Assembly (NCBI GenBank): GCA_012295275.1
Contig: CM022671.1
Coordinates: 7,206,227 to 7,256,226 of the forward strand
Length of the DNA stretch: 50,000 nucleotides
Direction of reading: 5' to 3'
DNA from: Chrysomallon squamiferum
Lineage: Eukaryota > Mollusca > Gastropoda > Neomphalida > Peltospiridae
The notes beneath the pieces were generated by a model, which had not been told where the DNA came from, did not search any database, and worked only from the letters and a program-made list of their open reading frames with translations. Positions 48,657 to 50,000 of this stretch are shown piece by piece; the stretch's first letter is position 1, and each line of letters opens with the position of its first letter. Both the position numbers and the translations under genes were made by a program.

Positions 48657-48910
48657 GTATTATTATTTATTTATTATTTTAGACGAGACGATATATGATA
48701 CACAGTTATTAAATAAATATATATATATATATATAATAATAAAAAGGCAATTTAGTTAAATATTTTTTTTGCTCTATATCTTATCACCTGTATTATTATT
48801 TATTTATTTTAGGCACGACGGTATATGATACACAGTTATTAAAAATATATAAATAATAATAAAAAGGCAATTTAGTTAAATATTTTGTTTGCTTATATAT
48901 CTTATCATCT
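48657..48910. repeat. tandem duplication of a unit of 121-133 bp
   Basis: Copy 1 (48657-48789) and copy 2 (48790-48910) share TATTATTATTTATTTATT, GATACACAGTTATTAAA and AAAAAGGCAATTTAGTTAAA. They end in CTTATCACCTG and CTTATCATCTG. They differ by a (TA)n expansion and a few substitutions. Confidence 0.9.
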
Positions 48911-49348
48911 GTAAAATGATAAGGCTATTAAAACTCCTGGAGTTAAATGTAGTAGAGAAAACGTGTTTCCTGTGGCGTTATGACAATCTCAGTTCAAAAT
49001 ACTCATAATTTCAAAACAGTGAGTAGATAATTGACACACATATATTTATATCTCGCAGTTTTTACTAAACAACATAAAAATTACCTCAAAAGCATTTTTT
49101 TTATCGGTTTCGCTATTATGATCTTATTAATCTTAATAAATTATGAAGTTAAGCTGGGTTTTTTCCCCTCTCTTTCGTTCTTACTGTCTTTTTGTCACTT
49201 TTTCCATGTCTCACTATGCATCAGTCCTCCGATCTGTCCATCTGTCAGTTTGTATATATATATATATATCTGTATGTCTCTCTGTCTGTCTTTCAATCTA
49301 GCTAAAAGCCTTTCTGTCGATTTATACACCTAATTACCCACTTACCCA

Positions 49349-49352
<4 letters not shown>
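48911..49352. other. AT-rich sequence, no gene seen
   Basis: A (TA)n lies at 49254-49269. The hydrophobic plus frame 49031-49333 has no other support. Confidence 0.55.

Positions 49353-49408
<56 letters not shown>
49353..49408. repeat. (CT)n microsatellite, 56 bp
   Basis: An uninterrupted CT array. Confidence 0.97.
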
Positions 49409-49411
<3 letters not shown>

Positions 49412-49744
49412 CTCTGTTTTATAATTATTTCTCAAATACAAAAAAGATTGTTATTGTGGATTGTTATCGATTGTGTGGATATTTTCATTTTTCCATGTTT
49501 AGATTGATTCTTTTTTATAACATTTATCGTTTACATTCCTACTATAATTACCTGTGAAATACGATGTTATCTAATCGTTTTAACATAACAGGCGTGGTCT
49601 GATTTTGCAATTCATGACAGTTCAGTGTATTTATATTTAATATATATTTATATGCATTCACACACACATACACATATTCATACATACACACAAGTGAATT
49701 CAGTTTTGTGGCATGACGCAAACTGAGTTTTTTTTTTTCAGGTA

Positions 49745-49779
<35 letters not shown>

Positions 49780-50000
49780 CGATTTGCAATATGTTTATAT
49801 ATGTTTGTGTGTGCGTGTGTGTAGTTATACAACACGCTTATTTCATATAAACTGAAAAAAAATTACAAATAAAAAATAAAATAACACACATACATATATG
49901 CTCCAACACACTCATATACACACACACATACACACATCTACATATATATTTATATATATACACAAACGTAAACACATACACAAATACGTAAAAATACATT
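49409..50000. other. AT-rich end of window with TG and CA repeats
   Basis: (TG)n at about 49751-49780 and CA/CATA/TA repeats from 49885 to the end. No gene is seen. Confidence 0.65.

Overview
This is eukaryotic genomic DNA from an AT-rich, repeat-dense animal genome. A mollusc or another lophotrochozoan is the best guess. The pointers are a spliced universal stress protein gene (vertebrates lack this family), a spliced secreted chitin-binding gene, AGTTATTCCCCTT-type short repeats, tRNA-derived SINE-like heads, and very many (GA/CT)n, (ATT)n and (CA)n arrays. I see no operon, Shine-Dalgarno site, CRISPR array or other prokaryotic feature. The organism guess rests on family knowledge, not on a search.

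Two genes can be defended. (1) The 3' end of a universal stress protein gene on the plus strand: a 92-bp exon (6774-6865), a 3.7-kb intron, and the terminal exon (10544-10750) with the family's nucleotide-binding motif and the stop codon. Its 5' exons lie beyond the left edge or were not found. (2) A complete three-exon gene on the minus strand (19913 down to 15923) for a secreted protein of about 300 residues: signal peptide, two canonical six-cysteine peritrophin-A/CBM14 domains, and two shorter four-cysteine modules. A TATA box lies about 95 nt upstream of its ATG and a palindromic CRE about 22 bp further upstream. Exon 1 carries a 1-nt frameshift in an A5 run. Both introns are phase-1 and join correctly only if that base is restored, so an assembly error or a recent null allele is likely. 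The two genes are convergent, with 13-15 kb between them filled by microsatellites and a 23-bp minisatellite.

The rest, 20-50 kb, has no gene I can name. It holds: a direct duplication with a hairpin at one edge (24.1 and 26.9 kb); a 155-bp MITE with TA target duplications and ends like pogo/Tigger transposons (32.25-32.40 kb); a 26-bp minisatellite (37.25-37.73 kb); a decayed Lys/Glu-rich coding sequence (38.53-39.14 kb); SINE-like heads (30.7 and 41.9 kb); a possible retroposon 3' end with a poly-A tail (37.0 kb); a C-rich G-quadruplex tract (34.7 kb); and several CpG-rich, non-repetitive blocks (27.8, 34-35, 39.8-40.3, 44.2-44.6, 45.5-45.7, 48.0-48.25 kb) that may be promoters, enhancers or unrecognised exons. 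Most long open frames here are simple-repeat translations (poly-Leu/Ser, poly-Ile, Arg-Glu) and are not genes.
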